Notes: a model not told the origin generated them from the letters alone. 64,000 nucleotides of DNA from Daucus carota subsp. sativus (GCF_001625215.2 NC_030387.2:37719606-37783605), one strand, 5' to 3'. Shown: positions 46,439 to 59,100, counted from the stretch's first letter. Made by a program: numbers and translations.

Positions 46439-48116
46439 ATGGTGAGTCTCACCGACTTGCCTTCCCCATCAACAGCTTACGCTGCATACGCTTCGATCTC
46501 AGCTTCTTTCATGCTCCTGCAGACCACTTTTCACCAAATAGTCCCTCGCCCTGTGCAAGATTTTCTCCTCTCGGCCTTCTTCCGAATCTTCAAGCGCACC
46601 AACACCTCTCTACTCAACCTGGTGATCGATCAGTTCGATGGCATGTCACGAAACGACCTCTTCGATTCCTTCGAACTCTACATGTCTACCAAAACCAATC
46701 CCAAGACTCACCGTCTCAAGCTAACCAAGAGCTCCAAAGAGAAACACATTAACATCAAACTAGCCCAGTCTGAAAAAATCATGGATGTTTTCCAAGACAT
46801 TGAGATAAAATGGCTATTTATCTGCGAAGAATCAGATAATTCCGCGAGGAATAGCAGTGGCAGACCCAGCTCCAAAATTCCGGACGATTTTGGAAATCGT
46901 CCGTGGCAGTTCAAGACTAAGCAGTGGTTCGAGCTTAGTTTCGAGAAGGTTCACAAGGATGTTGTGATCAATTCTTACATACCTTACGTCCTGGAAGAAT
47001 CGAAGGCTATTAGGAATGCGAAGAAAGTTGTGAAGCTGCACACGCTGGCTAACAACGCGTATTTTGCGGAAACGCCTGCCTGGGATTCGATCAATTTGGA
47101 GCATCCTTCCACGTTTGAAAAATTGGCGATGGAGCCGAGCGAGAAAAAAGCGCTGAGAGACGATCTGGATTTGTTTGTGCAGAGGAAAGAGTATTACAAG
47201 AGTGTGGGAAGGGCTTGGAAAAGAGGGTACTTGTTGTACGGGCCTCCGGGGACAGGGAAATCGAGTTTGATTGCTGCCATTGCTAATTATCTAAAATTTG
47301 ATATCTATGATTTGCAGCTTATGAATGTGAAGCACGATTCGGGGCTCAGGAAATTGTTGTTGGCGACGGCAAATAGATCGATTCTTGTGATTGAAGATAT
47401 TGATTGTAGTGTGGAGTTACCGGATAGAAATGCTAAACCAGTTCCATCTGATCGCCATCCTCGCGATGTGCAGGTAAAGTTCAGCCACCGCTCTGTAATT
47501 TACTCCATTCTAAAAATTTGTGTTAGTTTTTTTTTAACTTAATTTGATAGTAACTATATCTGAATTAGTACACAATGCTCTTGTTTCGGGTAATTAAGTG
47601 TTTGTTTTGTAATTTGAGTAGTGATTATTATAACCCAACTGGGACAATTGATGATTGTGGTTGTTGCAGTTTACATTATCAGGACTATTGAACTTTATTG
47701 ATGGGCTATGGTCAAGCTGTGGAGACGAAAGAATCATAATCTTCACGACGAACAACAAGGAGAAGCTGGATCCTGCATTACTGCGTCCTGGACGGATGGA
47801 CAAGCACATTCACATGTCTTATCTGTCATTTAACGGATTCAAAACATTAGCTTCTAATTATCTGGACCTAAGAGATCAGCATTGGCGATACGGGGAGATA
47901 GAAGAGCTAATTGGGAGTACTGAAGTCACCCCTGCTGAAGTTGCTGAAGAACTTATGAAGACCAGTGATGCCGATGCTTGTCTTGGAGGACTTGTTAGTT
48001 TCCTCAGAGGAAAGAAGAGAGAAAGGAGCGTTGACGACAAGGATGATGAAGAATGTGCTGATGGGATTCAACCCATCCCGGAAGCCAAAAGAATAAAAGC
48101 TAATGGCTGGCAGTGA
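46439..48116 (+). CDS. AAA-ATPase, BCS1 clade, gene B1
   Basis: Second subtype of the cluster. Exons 46439-47473 and 47670-48116 (donor cag|gtaaag, acceptor ttgttgcag) give 493 residues. The N-terminal hydrophobic stretch is AYAAYASISASFMLLQTTF (residues about 13-31), replacing the AATAMVARS segment of subtype A. AAA-associated domain with LVIDQFDGMSRNDLFDSFEL; Walker A GPPGTGKSS at residue 268; Walker B ILVIEDIDC; exon 2 FTLSGLLNFIDGLWSSCGDE and LLRPGRMDKHIHMSYLSF. The C-terminus ends EAKRIKANGWQ, a basic tail rather than the acidic one of subtype A. Intact; likely the parent type of the stub at 48445 and of gene B2. Confidence 0.92.
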
Positions 48117-48444
48117 TCTAGCTTGTTAAGTTTTTTTATTTAGAGCTTGATTAGCCTAGTGTTATCTTTGGCCTTACTGATGTTCGATTCTCGCTCACCT
48201 CAGATTCATCGACAAAACAGAAAAGATGTCTGATTACTGTATGACTTACGGTAATTGTTAATTAATAGTCCCAAGATTAAGGTTTTTTCCTGCATGCTAC
48301 GTTTCTATGCAGGGGTGAAGTCCCTAATGGAAACAAATGCCTTTGATCAATTCTCTCTTTAAATCACAATGCACGTATGTACCTAAACCGCCAGTTAATT
48401 ATAAACTTGTAGATTAATCAAAACTGTAGATCACTTGAACAAAA

Positions 48445-48818
48445 ATGACTGCAATGACGAGTTTGAATGCTCTGCCTTCAGCCAGAAGTGTTTATGCTGC
48501 ATACGCTTCCATTTCATCATCAGTCATGCTTCTTAGGAGCACTTGCCACCAAATAGTCCTCGTAAAGTTCAAGAATATTTTCTCTCTACGGTCTCTGGCT
48601 TCATCCACCGGATTGCTCACTCTGATTGTCGAGAAGTTTGATCAATCTTCATAACAGAACTATCTGTTTAGATCCTTTGAAATTTACATGTCCACCAAAG
48701 CTACTGCAACAACCAATCATCTCAAAATTACAAAGCTGAGCCAGAAAAGCAACCAGCTCGCTACCAGATTAACCCAAGCCGAAACGACTACTGACTTCTA
48801 TAAAGGTGTTAAGATTGT
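48445..48818 (+). pseudogene. N-terminal stub of a subtype B AAA-ATPase
   Basis: Begins MTAMTSLNALPSARSVYAAY and follows the B pattern through LRSTCHQIV. An early stop (about 48652) and a frame change precede the next homologous part, IYMSTKATATTNHLKITKLS. Homology ends near 48818, where spacer repeat X takes over within about 45 bases. The AAA module is entirely missing. It arose by a duplication whose breakpoint fused the front of a B gene to spacer X. Confidence 0.88.
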
Positions 48819-48860
48819 TATACAATCTGTGCAAAAAGAAACAGTGTTTGTGTGTGCAAA

Positions 48861-51063
48861 ACAGGATCAACATGCATGTTCTTGATCTGTATCTTTAAGC
48901 TTTTTATTATATTCAAAACACAGAACTTAAGCAAGGAACATAAAAACATTGATGAAAGACTTGAGAACAAATCAAATATCCCCATGTAATTTGGAGCAAC
49001 GCTAAAATCTAACTTTTTCTTGAATATGTGCATAAAAAATTGACACACATGGGAAATGGTCAGAATTCCATTTCAGTTTCACATCTCTTTCTTTTTGCCT
49101 TTTGTGCTTTTTAAAGCTAAAACGTCGCTATAATTCAGTTTTGTGCTACTAATGCAAACACTGGGGAATAACTTTTGCTCCATCACGACAATGCAGAAAC
49201 CTTTCTTATTAGCTAGGCAATCAAAACTTTTTAAATGTGTGGCACCAGATGTTAGATTTTCTCAAAATATTTAATTCTTTTAAATATGAATTAGCACCTA
49301 AAATGGAATGAGTAACCAATAAAACAGACTTTACAAGAAATATTCCTTAAGCACAAATAGGTCTTAGACACATAGACTTGAAGTTTGATGTGATTTTTGT
49401 ACAAATCTAAAACCGACAATAATTGAGACTTTAGGAAGTTGTTTGGTTTAACCTAAAGAAGATGTTTATTATTTTTAAGTGAAAAGTTATTTATAAAATA
49501 AAAATATTTTTCAATCTAGGCGTTTGAAATATTTTTTGATATTTATAACTTTTCAAATATTAAATTTATTAATATAATAATAAATTAAATTTTAAAGTGG
49601 TTCTTTACATGTTTGTGAAATCAAAATTTTATAAATAAAATTAAGTTGCTAAAAAAATAGAATTTTCAATTTATTAAATCCTTACATATAAGTTAGAAAT
49701 TGACTTATAAATTATTATATGAATACCACGTATAAACTAGAAATAAGTTTAACATCTAAAATTTATTTTAATATAATTAGAAATAAATTAAAAATAAGTT
49801 GTTTTCAACTCACCAGCAGTGTTGTAAAAAGCGGGGATCGGACTTAATAGGTGAAGTCACGAAAGAAGGATTAATCGGGGATTAATTGAATTGATCGGAA
49901 ATTAATCGGATTGATCGGTGATTAATCGGAGATTTAATCAGTTTGGCAAGCTACGGAACAGAAATTAATCGGTGATTAATCATGATTAATCGGCGACTTT
50001 TTAAACAGAGCTCATCAGCCAGAAACTGGGTTTAAAATAAGTTGTATAGATGCGGTTTCTATACAAATCACGAAACCAAATTTGATACAGGGATGGAAGA
50101 TACAAATGTTCTGGTAAAGATGAACCAAATGAACCAGATCTGAATGAATCGTATACGCAGATCCCCAGAATAGAAACAAATTCAACCAGTATCAAAACCG
50201 ATCCGTATATTTCAAGAAGCTGGAGATTTGAGCGTCAAAAGCTTGTACCAAAAGTCTTGCAATGAGATCCTAAAGGATAACCTGGCATATTCAGCTTTAA
50301 CAGATCAGAGACAAACAAGGAAACTCTTGATTCCTGCTAAACAGTCACATGGTAAATTTCTATAACATGCATGCATAGTGAAACCCAATATTCCTACCTA
50401 CTATTATTATTTGCTAATCCATCACTTGATTGGTGTGGACTAACCATACACATGGGGACAACATGTCCGTCTCTATAATGTATCTTTTCATACCAGTTGT
50501 ATTTTTTGATAGAAACAAGCAGCAAAAGCATGCTTGGACACTTCTTTCAGGTGGCAGTGGAAAGTCCAGTCATAAGTCATGTCCTCGCGTGAAAATAATA
50601 TACCAATGCTTGCCTCTTTGGCATTGTTCCATCAATTCCGGTCATTTTCTTTGGGTTTTTTGTTACTGGATTGATGATGCATCAGTAAGGTTTATCCTCT
50701 GTGGATTTCCGATTCGAAATTCAAAAATTTTGATACTTCCTCCGTCTCATTCATTTTTATACAGTTTTGAAGATATCAATGAGTTTTATTTTTGTCCGTT
50801 CGAAGATTTTAGTATGGTTTATCCTATACCAATTCTGTCAATTCACGATTTGAAGATTTTGATAAGATTACCTATTAACAATTTGAGATTCGAAAATTTT
50901 CATACTGTTTAAAATTCGAAGATTTTGATAAAATTTATCCCCTTTTGATTTGAAATTCGTAGATTTCTTTAATGAAATCAAGATTCCGGACAGCCGGTGA
51001 GCCGGGACACTATGCAGTATATGTAAGAAGTAACCTAACATTTCATTTCCCACAAGGCCACAA
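48861..51063. repeat. Spacer repeat X, copy 2
   Basis: Second copy of the block at 42985-45390, including the same open frame (50430 onward) and the same closing words cacaaggccacaac. It differs by an extra 194 bp MITE (49817-50010) and by lacking the Helitron of copy 1. The frame at 50430-50912 is longer than in copy 1 only because stops differ, which argues against a conserved protein. Confidence 0.9.
49817..50010. mobile_element. hAT-type MITE, present in spacer copy 2 only
   Basis: Flanked by 8 bp near-duplicates ctcaccag (49809-49816) and ctcatcag (50011-50018). The ends cagtgttgtaaaaagcgggg and, read inward from the right, ctctgtttaaaaagtcgccg form imperfect inverted repeats. Copy 1 shows the uninterrupted ctcaccagccagaaac. 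The inside has repeated attaatcgg words. Confidence 0.85.
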
Positions 51064-52055
51064 CTAGGGCTGTTAACGAAACGAATTTTCTGTCAAAAAA
51101 AAAAAAACGAAATGAATTCGAAACGAATATCTTAATTTTCATATTTGTATTCAGTTTAGATCCATATATTCGGATTTGTATTCGTTTATTATCCGAATAA
51201 TTATTTGTTTTCGTATTCGGATTCGGTTAGATTCACGAATTATTCGTATTCGTTTAAGGTACTCATTTAAAACAAAATGGAACTAAATAACTGACGTGCT
51301 AGCCGATGACAAAAGTTATAAACTCTCATACTTCACCGATTCAAGCAAACTATAAGCAAACTATAAGGTACTATGGTTTGGACTAACCATAGTACCATAC
51401 ACATGGGGACAACATGTCCGTCTAGTTTCTATGTGGGACTCTATGTGGGACTCTAGTTTCTTTTCCAATTTTTCCACTACTAAAGAAGCAACTTTGGATC
51501 ATCACAATTCATCCATTCCTTAGTCATTTTGAGTGAATAAACATGCATTGGAAAGCTCTCTCGGAGGAGAACATAATACAAGCATAACCCGCCACGAACA
51601 CGTAGCCGAGCCTCACTCAAATTTGTGCTCAAAATGACAAACTTCCAAGAAAGATTACATGGCAATTCTCTAGCAAAAATTCTTCACCAAATAAATATTT
51701 TATTTCGTTTTTATAAAGGCCTGGTCCCTGACTAACCATATCCAATTCAAGGACTCCTAGGGAGAGTGTGGCAACAAACTTCATTTGCTTATGGTTATAC
51801 TGAGCTCCTTGCCTCCTTGTGTATTGAAAATGTTCTGTTCACCTCACTGTTCATGTGTTAAGACTAATATGGGAGAATTGGTCACTTAACATGATATCAT
51901 AAGAGCTCAGACCTGCTGGACACTCGAGTTCAAAATGTCAAGATGATCCGAAAGGTTGAAAGAAAATGTTAAGATGATGTAAACATGATAAGGTCAGCAG
52001 TCTCATGTCACTGTCTTGAATCTACTTTTTCATACTTGGGGGCTAAGTATCACTT
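51064..52055. other. Region upstream of gene B2
   Basis: Starts with a block (tagggctgttaacgaaacga) that looks like the terminus of another MITE; its partner end is not clear. Near 51375-51425 a piece of spacer X (actaaccat, acacatggggacaacatgtc) recurs, so the duplication history is layered. The sequence ccttgtgtattgaaaatgtt near 51809 is repeated downstream of B2 near 53951. Confidence 0.5.
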
Positions 52056-52065
52056 TCTATAAATT
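52056..52065 (+). promoter_or_regulatory. Probable TATA box of gene B2
   Basis: tctataaatt about 80 bases before the ATG at 52142. Confidence 0.5.
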
Positions 52066-52141
52066 ACAGTCTCCTCATTTTTCAATATACAGCTACATTT
52101 TATATTCTACCTCCTTTTCTCTAATCTTATATACACCAATC

Positions 52142-53697
52142 ATGAGTTTAATTCCTCTGCCTTCTGCGGGAAGTGTTTATGCTGCATACGCGTCGATTTC
52201 ATCAGCAGTGATGCTTCTGAGGACTACTTACTACCAAATAGTCCCTCGTCAATTTCACGATTATGTTCTCTCTGCCGTCTCTCGCTACTTCCACCGCACT
52301 GTCCTTGAAGAAAACTCCTCATTCACTCTGATTGTCGAGAATTCTGATGGACCTCCTTGTCATAACTATCTGTTTAGTTCATTTGAAGTTTACATGTCCA
52401 CCAAAGCTTCTCCGACGACTAATTGTCTCAAGATCGCTAAGCTGAGCCAGAAAAGCAACGAGCTCACTACCAAATTAGCCCGAGCTGAAACCATGACTGA
52501 CATTCATAAAGGTGTTGAGATTGAGTGGAAATTCAATAGCAGCGATTCACAGGATAAAACTGATCGTAGGAAGAATCATTATTGGTTTGAGCTTCGTTTT
52601 GAAAAAGTACATAGGGAATTCGTTGTGAATTCGTACATACCATTTGTCATGAACGAAGCAACAGACATGCAAAATGCAAGGAAGGGTCTGAAGTTGTACA
52701 CTTATTCACACGACGTGTGGTCTCCGATTAATTTAGAGCATTCATCCACATTTGAGACACTGGCGATGGAGCCGGGTGAGAAGAAAGCTTTAATGGATGA
52801 TTTGGATTTGTTTGTGAAGAGGAGAGATTTTTTTAAGAGAGTATGAAGGGCTTGGAAGAGAGGCTACTTGTTATACGGGCCTCCAGGGACAGGCAAATCG
52901 AGTTTGGTTGCAGCCATAGCTAATTATCTCAAATTTGATATATATGATCTGCAGCTCTCGAATGTGAACAATGACTGGCAGTTCAGGAGATTGTTGCTGG
53001 GAACTGCAAACAGATCCATTCTTGTGATTGAAGATATTGATTGTAGTGCCAGCTTGCCTAACAGGAAGACTCAAACTCAAGCAAAGAATGGGAAATCCAA
53101 ATCTCCCAAGGTATTATTACCCAATTGCAAATTTGGGCTTCTAACTTGATAAAATAGTTTTCTAATTTATTTGCAGTAGTTAATATGTGGTGGATTCAGT
53201 TTTCACTCTCAGGACTACTGAATTTCATAGACGGGCTATGGTCGAGCTGTGGAGACGAGAGGATTATAATCTTCACAACCAATCACAAGGATAGACTTGA
53301 TCCAGCATTGTTGCGTCCAGGACGGATGGACATGCACATTCACATGTCTTATCTTACGATGAATGGTTTCAAAACATTAGCCTCCACCTATCTGGAAATC
53401 AATCACCAGCACTGGCGTTTCAGGGAGATAGAACAGCTATTAGGCAGCGTTGAAGCAACGCCTGCTGAAGTTGCTGAGGAACTAATGAGGACATGTGATG
53501 CTGATGCTTGTCTTGGAGGACTTGTCAATTTCCTCAAGGATAAGAAGAGGAAAAGGACTATTGTTGAATCCGGGGAGGATGCGAATCCTGGAGCTGAAAC
53601 CACGGATGGGGATGACACTACTCCTGGAGTTGAACTCATCCCAAAAGCCAAGAAAATTAAAACTAATGGCTTGCAGGATGTTTTTTGTCACAAGTGA
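52142..53697 (+). pseudogene. AAA-ATPase gene B2 with one nonsense codon
   Basis: Full-length subtype B gene: exons 52142-53110 and 53200-53697. The N-terminal segment is VYAAYASISSAVMLLRTTYY, Walker A GPPGTGKSS lies near 52880, Walker B is ILVIEDIDC, and exon 2 has FSLSGLLNFIDGLWSSCGDE and LLRPGRMDMHIHMSYLTM. The only visible defect is TGA at 52844-52846, where B1 has GGA in the ...VGRAWKRGYLL context just before Walker A. Everything after it remains open, so the loss is recent, or a base-call error, or the codon is polymorphic. As written, the product is 234 residues without an ATPase module. The intron acceptor is shifted relative to B1 (cag at 53197-53199). Confidence 0.85.
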
Positions 53698-54033
53698 GGG
53701 GCTATAATGGTCGCAGATATTAAATCTTCTGATTTTGTTATTCGCGTAAGTTCTATTTAATGTTTTGAATAATTTTATTAAATCTCAGACTATTTTCTCA
53801 CAGTCTTCTTCAACATTGTACTTAAAAAGTAAGCAACTAGACAATGTTGAATTGATCGATGTATAATAATTCAAAACGTCAACTTTAAATTCGATCTTTC
53901 TGATCTCGGCTATACAATTCTTGAAAATAGTGAACTCTGTATCGATGGTTTCCTTGTGTATTGAAAATGTTCTGTTCACTTCCACCCTTTATGTTTCAAG
54001 GCTAATCTGGATGTTAGTAGAAAGTGATGATCT

Positions 54034-54275
54034 ATGAGGAGTTAATCAGGACTACAGAGGTGACTCCAGCTGAAGTGGCTGAACAGCTGCTAAAGAGCGA
54101 TGAACCTGATGTATCACTTACTGGATTAATCAGTTTTCTTCATACAAAGAGAAAGGAAAACGAAGAGGCCAAGGCCAAGAAAGAAGCAGAGGAGGTGGCT
54201 GCATCAGTTGCGGAGGCAATGGGAGATGGTGAAAAAGGCGATCAGAGTCAAGAATCTGACAAAATTCAGAAATAA
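54034..54275 (+). pseudogene. Orphan C-terminal piece of a subtype A AAA-ATPase
   Basis: Encodes EELIRTTEVTPAEVAEQLLK and onward to SQESDKIQK with its stop, nearly identical to the end of A3 (42577-42819). Nothing of exon 1 or the AAA core precedes it; the upstream bases resemble the B2 5' flank instead. It is followed by spacer X copy 3, just as A3 is followed by copy 1. It has no start codon context of its own. Confidence 0.9.
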
Positions 54276-54469
54276 CAAGTCTAGCCCATTTGCTGTTTTT
54301 TAGTTGTTCATCAAGCATAATCTTTATTTTGACTCGAATATCTACGGCATACACTCAGACATGGATATGAACATTCTGACTTTTATTTCAGACTAAAAAC
54401 ATATAATATTTTCAGAACCAGTGTAATATAAATTGAGCTACAGTTGTTCAAATTCGTAACCAGATCAAT

Positions 54470-55100
54470 ATAACAGGATCATCAATTCAACATACATGTT
54501 CTTGATCTGTATCTATAAGCTTTTTACCATGTTCAAAACACAGCACTTAACCAAGGAACATAAAAACACTGATGAAGGAGGACTTGAGAACAAATCAAAT
54601 ATCCCCATATAATTTGGAGCACTGCTAAAATCTAACTTTTTCTTGAATATGTGCATAAAAAATTGGCACACATGGGAAATTGTCAGTATTCCATTTCCGT
54701 TTCACATCTCTTTTTTTTTTTTTGCCTTTTGTGTTTTTTAAAGCTAACGTCGCTATAATTCAGTTTTGTGCTACTAATGCAAACACTGGGGAATAACTTT
54801 TGCTCCATCACGATGATGCAGAAACCTTTCTTATTAGCTAGGCAATCAAAACTTCTCACATGTGTGTAAAAAAATAAAGAGATTACGAGCAAAAAAATGA
54901 ACTGAATCACCAAATACACCAGATGTTAGATTTTCTTAAAATATTAATTCTTTCAAATATGAATCAGCACTTAAAATGGAATGAGTGACCAATAAAACAG
55001 ACCTTACAAGAAATATTTCTTAAGCATGAATAGGTCTTAGCCACGTAGGGACTTCAGAAGTCGTTTAGTTTAACCTAAAAAAGATATTTATCCTATCCTA
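54470..55100. repeat. Spacer repeat X, copy 3 (partial)
   Basis: Third copy of the spacer, same order of words as copies 1 and 2 up to the gtttaacctaaaaaagat region, then interrupted by a Helitron. It carries local differences such as an insertion near 54865-54905. Confidence 0.85.
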
Positions 55101-55115
55101 TATTCGGTTCCCAAA

Positions 55116-55759
55116 TCCTCATATATACTATAGAAAATTATATATTAATATTACATAATTGTTGAAAATAATATTATTTTATATGAGTCCACCCTTAAAT
55201 TTATATATGACTAATGAATATTTTCAATTTTGGATCAATTAGATAGATCTTTTTTTAAATTATGCGAGTCTTGACACCCTACAGACTAGAACGAGTTTTT
55301 TTACGGATTTTAATACTTCAATAAAGTATAGTTCTGTAACTTATTTTTAGGATATTCTTTTTTGTATAAAAATATGACAAAATATGACACATTCATATTT
55401 TTATACAAAAAAAGAAACTTTTAAAAATAAATTATAGAACTATATTTCATAAGAGCCTTGAAACGTGTGCCGCACGGTGAAAAAGAAGTGTATACAATCG
55501 AATGGGACGGAGAGAGAATGATATTTGATTGAAAAGAAAATATGGTTATTTCGTTTAATATAATACGAGGCACATTTACTGTTAATCAAATTAGAGTATT
55601 TAAGAAATAATATTATTTTTAAAAAATATTATACCTAAATTATGTAATAAAATTTTATGAATAATATCAAAATATTATATACTTGAATTTATAAATATAA
55701 AAAATTATTTTTATTTTATAAAAATAATCATTCGGTGCGTAGCACGGGTAAAACACTAG
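55116..55759 (+). mobile_element. Helitron containing a Stowaway-like MITE
   Basis: The 3' end is clear: cggtgcgtagcacggg hairpin, then taaaacaCTAG at 55756-55759 before T. The 5' end is likely TC at 55116 after A (followed by ctcatatatactatagaaaa), but TC at 55119 is an alternative. Near 55290-55520 it contains the same MITE subfamily as WSD introns 1 and 6 (ends in aatgggacggagagag). Confidence 0.7.
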
Positions 55760-58680
55760 TTATATTATAATACCCGAGTCTACCACACTCCAGATAACCA
55801 ATAAGAAAAAAAAATTATTTTAGAGTCAATAAGAAATTAATCCCAAAATTTAGCTCGCTATGTTTAGTGATAACCAATAAAAAAAGAGGAATTATTTTAA
55901 AGTCAATAATAAATTGATCCTAAAATTTAGACCAATCAAATTATAACACTCTTTTAATTAATTAACTTGAGTTTCAACCATGATTAAGTTTTAATTTTTA
56001 ATAATAAAAGACCAATCTAAAATTTAGACCACTTAAAATTTAGACTAATCAAATTATAATATCCTTTCTGTTAATTATCTAAAATTTCAATCATAATTAA
56101 TATTTAAATTACACCAGTGAGACGATATTAACAAAACAATAGTAATTAACTACAATGCACATCAAATACTGTTCTGAGTTATGAACTCATATTTTTACGG
56201 CATGCTCTATTGAATTTAATAATTTATATTATTTCATAATTTATTCAATTCAAATTATATAAATTATATAAATACCTAATAATTTTCATGAAATATGTAA
56301 ATTTATGTTTTTTCCTAAAGAAGTAGCTTACTAGGACTAAAGCACGTGCAAGGCACAAGCTTCTATCCTAAACTCATATTTTTCATATATAAAGCCCGCC
56401 CTGAAAGCAAAGTTGAAAAACTTATTGTTATTTGTGATATGAAAAGGAATCGTAACGATTAAAAATTTGAACACTTATTCTGGGTTTTTATTATACAATC
56501 AATTGTATGAAATTAAACGTGAGTGTAAAACACCAACCCTATGCCATTTGTACATGTTTCTCATTTCAAACATGTATTAGTTTGGTAATGTGGGTACTGA
56601 GACAAAGTGACGACGGTAAAATGATCCCGGTGATCCCGGGTACCCTTTTGCTCAAGTATCGGATTATATTATTTTTAGTTTGTCTAGATTTGGGTCCGGG
56701 ATCGTTTTATTCGGATATAGACCAATCTCGGGTATTTGAGATTCGGATCTGAACCGGATATGATCCAGTATCGTATTTTCTATTTTTTAACCGGGTAGTT
56801 TATGATCCATCGAATATGAGCCGGATATGATCCACTAACACTAAATATCATTATTATTTCAATTGTTCAAAAAATTATCATTTAGTCTAAGTAAACATAA
56901 TATTATAAAGTTTAATAATTTTATATTAAAACATATAGTTATATGTTGGTATATATCATTTATTAAATATATACGAAGATAATAAGTATGATCACATTAA
57001 ATAAATCATATTCTATGAAGATATAAACTTAAATAAGATATTAAAAATTTTATAAAATGATGGCATTTTTTTTTGTCAGGTAAAATGTTGACTATTTACT
57101 TGCAAATATGATGATGTTAAAATATAATATGTATATGAGTTTGAATCGAATATGAACTGTGGATCATATTCGGTTATTCGGGTAGGACCATATTATGAAA
57201 AATTATATGAGACCGAATCTGAGCGGGTATAAGTGTGCTCGTATCCGGGATCATATATTATACGGGCTTAATTTTTCCGCTAGATTTGGATCATTTTCAA
57301 AACGGATATGAGTGTATCATATTTTCGAGCCGAATATGAGTCGAGACACCGGATAGTCCGAATCGATTTACAGCCCTATATGTGAAAAATAGTTTGATGC
57401 CGAAGAAAAAAAAATATTAATATCGTTTTATCATGTGTAATTTAAGGGAGGTTTGTAAATAGTAAAGAACTTGTGATGAGGAGGTGGACAGTCACACTAC
57501 TAGGAGTGGATATCGTCTGAATGTTCATCGTGAGTATTTTTTGTAGAACGTAGAAAATGGAGTTTAACAACAATTTCAAGCTCTCGAAGAACGAGTGAGG
57601 TACCGTTTCTATAACTAATACATATTTTTATAAAAAATCTTATTCTGCTTAATGAAACTACCATGCCTTCAATTCTATTTCTTGAAGATATGTCTATGTT
57701 CGTCTGTTCTCGTGATGGTAATCCATATATGCGTTTTCAATGATGAATTTTCAGGATTAATGTTATTTATGGTTCATTTATCTTCAAGCACTACCTCGAT
57801 ATTCCTAGTACAATTGAACTTGGTTCACAATTCATTTTGGATTATTATTCAAAATTTAATGAAGTTATTTCAATGGTATTGTGAGGAAACACATGCACCT
57901 CATTACTGCAAATTTCATCTACAAAAATAAATGACTTATGGCCTCATATTCAGCAATCAAAGTAACTTAAGCACAATTGTGTGCTCAAGTAAAAGCTATT
58001 GCAACATTATCTGTGATGTCTAGTGTATGCCCATGTGCCCATGCTATGCGCGGAAATTGTTATGTTTGGGAGATTTTGATTGATGTGGTTGTTGCATTTG
58101 CAAGGGATCCATCGTTATTAAGATAAGAGAGCCAATCAAATTCTTTCAAACTTGTAAAATCCCGCGCTTAGGCACACATTAGAAAAACCGAATGAGAATA
58201 CATCTCTTAATTGTTTCATTTGCATATCGTTTTATGCAAAAGACCATTTACATCTAACAACATTCATACCGGGAGTTGCCGACACCAATGACCCTGTTCC
58301 ATTCCTTATCAATATGATAAATGTGAAAATCAAGAATTTTATTATTATTTTATTTTTATAATATTTAAATTTTATGCAATCACGTGAAAATTATGAAATT
58401 ATGTGACTTAGTTGCTAAATGTATATTTATTTTTTTGAAACAAAGGTGTTAATCTAATAATAAAAAGCCATACGTCATCTACACCAATGATCGAGTCGAA
58501 CAAACAGTGATTTGCAATCGCCTGTTCTCGTAAAAAGACAGTTAAGCGATTTTTTGAAGAAAATGTATATACAAATACAAGTACCCGCTTCATGCATCCT
58601 CGTTGAATTACTGGTACCCTCTTCATCATGCCCTGACAGAGCTATCGACCAAAACGGCGATTCCATACAAACTCTCATCA
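55760..58680. other. AT-rich region with element debris
   Basis: No gene recognised. At 56331 plus-strand CTAG after A, followed by gactaaagc and the hairpin gtgc-aag-gcac, looks like the 3' end of a minus-strand Helitron whose other end I could not find. From about 56600 to 57385 runs a GGTA/GATC-rich repeat-like block (ggatatgatcc-type words) ending near tttacagcccta. At 58015-58195 there is a diverged copy of the block at 30105-30290. Confidence 0.45.
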
Positions 58681-58687
58681 CCAAATC

Positions 58688-59100
58688 AAAACCCCACTTA
58701 CAATTAAGAACCGAAAACCAAAACTCTCACCAGGGAGAGAAAACAACCTTAGATCTGAAGCAAAACCACAAAAACAAGAGAAATCGGACTGAAAATCCAC
58801 CCGCTTGAAACAGAGAAAAAAGACAACAAAACCCCACTTACAATTAAGAACCGAAAACCAAAACTCTCACCAGGGAGAGAAAACAACCTTAGATCTGAAG
58901 CAAAACCACAGAAACAAGAGAAATCGGACTGAAAATCCACCCGCTTGAAACAGAGAAGAAAGACAACGAAATCCCCAATAGTTTTAGATCTAAGAATTCT
59001 CCCGAGAACAGATCCGGAGCAGAACCACAAAAACAAGAGAAATCAGGCTAAAATTCACCCGCTTGGAAGAGAGACAGCTAAATCTCCGATGGTTTTAGAT
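58688..59100. repeat. 140 bp tandem repeat, about three units
   Basis: Units start near 58688 and 58828 (aaaaccccacttacaattaa), with a diverged third from about 58967 (share accacaaaaacaagagaaat). Period 140 bases. Read on the minus strand they give similar hydrophobic frames, but no conserved protein is recognised. The sequence to about 59270 looks like a transcribed leader or a dispersed repeat. Confidence 0.85.

Noticed and set aside
50430-50912. 160-codon frame in spacer X copy 2
   Set aside because: The equivalent frame in copy 1 (44368) stops much earlier and has no domain; the difference shows no coding constraint.
57652-57930. 92-codon plus-strand frame
   Set aside because: Hydrophobic low-complexity translation of AT-rich DNA without family features.
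58408-59036. Minus-strand frames over the 140 bp tandem repeat
   Set aside because: Their repeated hydrophobic translation follows from the DNA repeat; no start context or protein family is evident.
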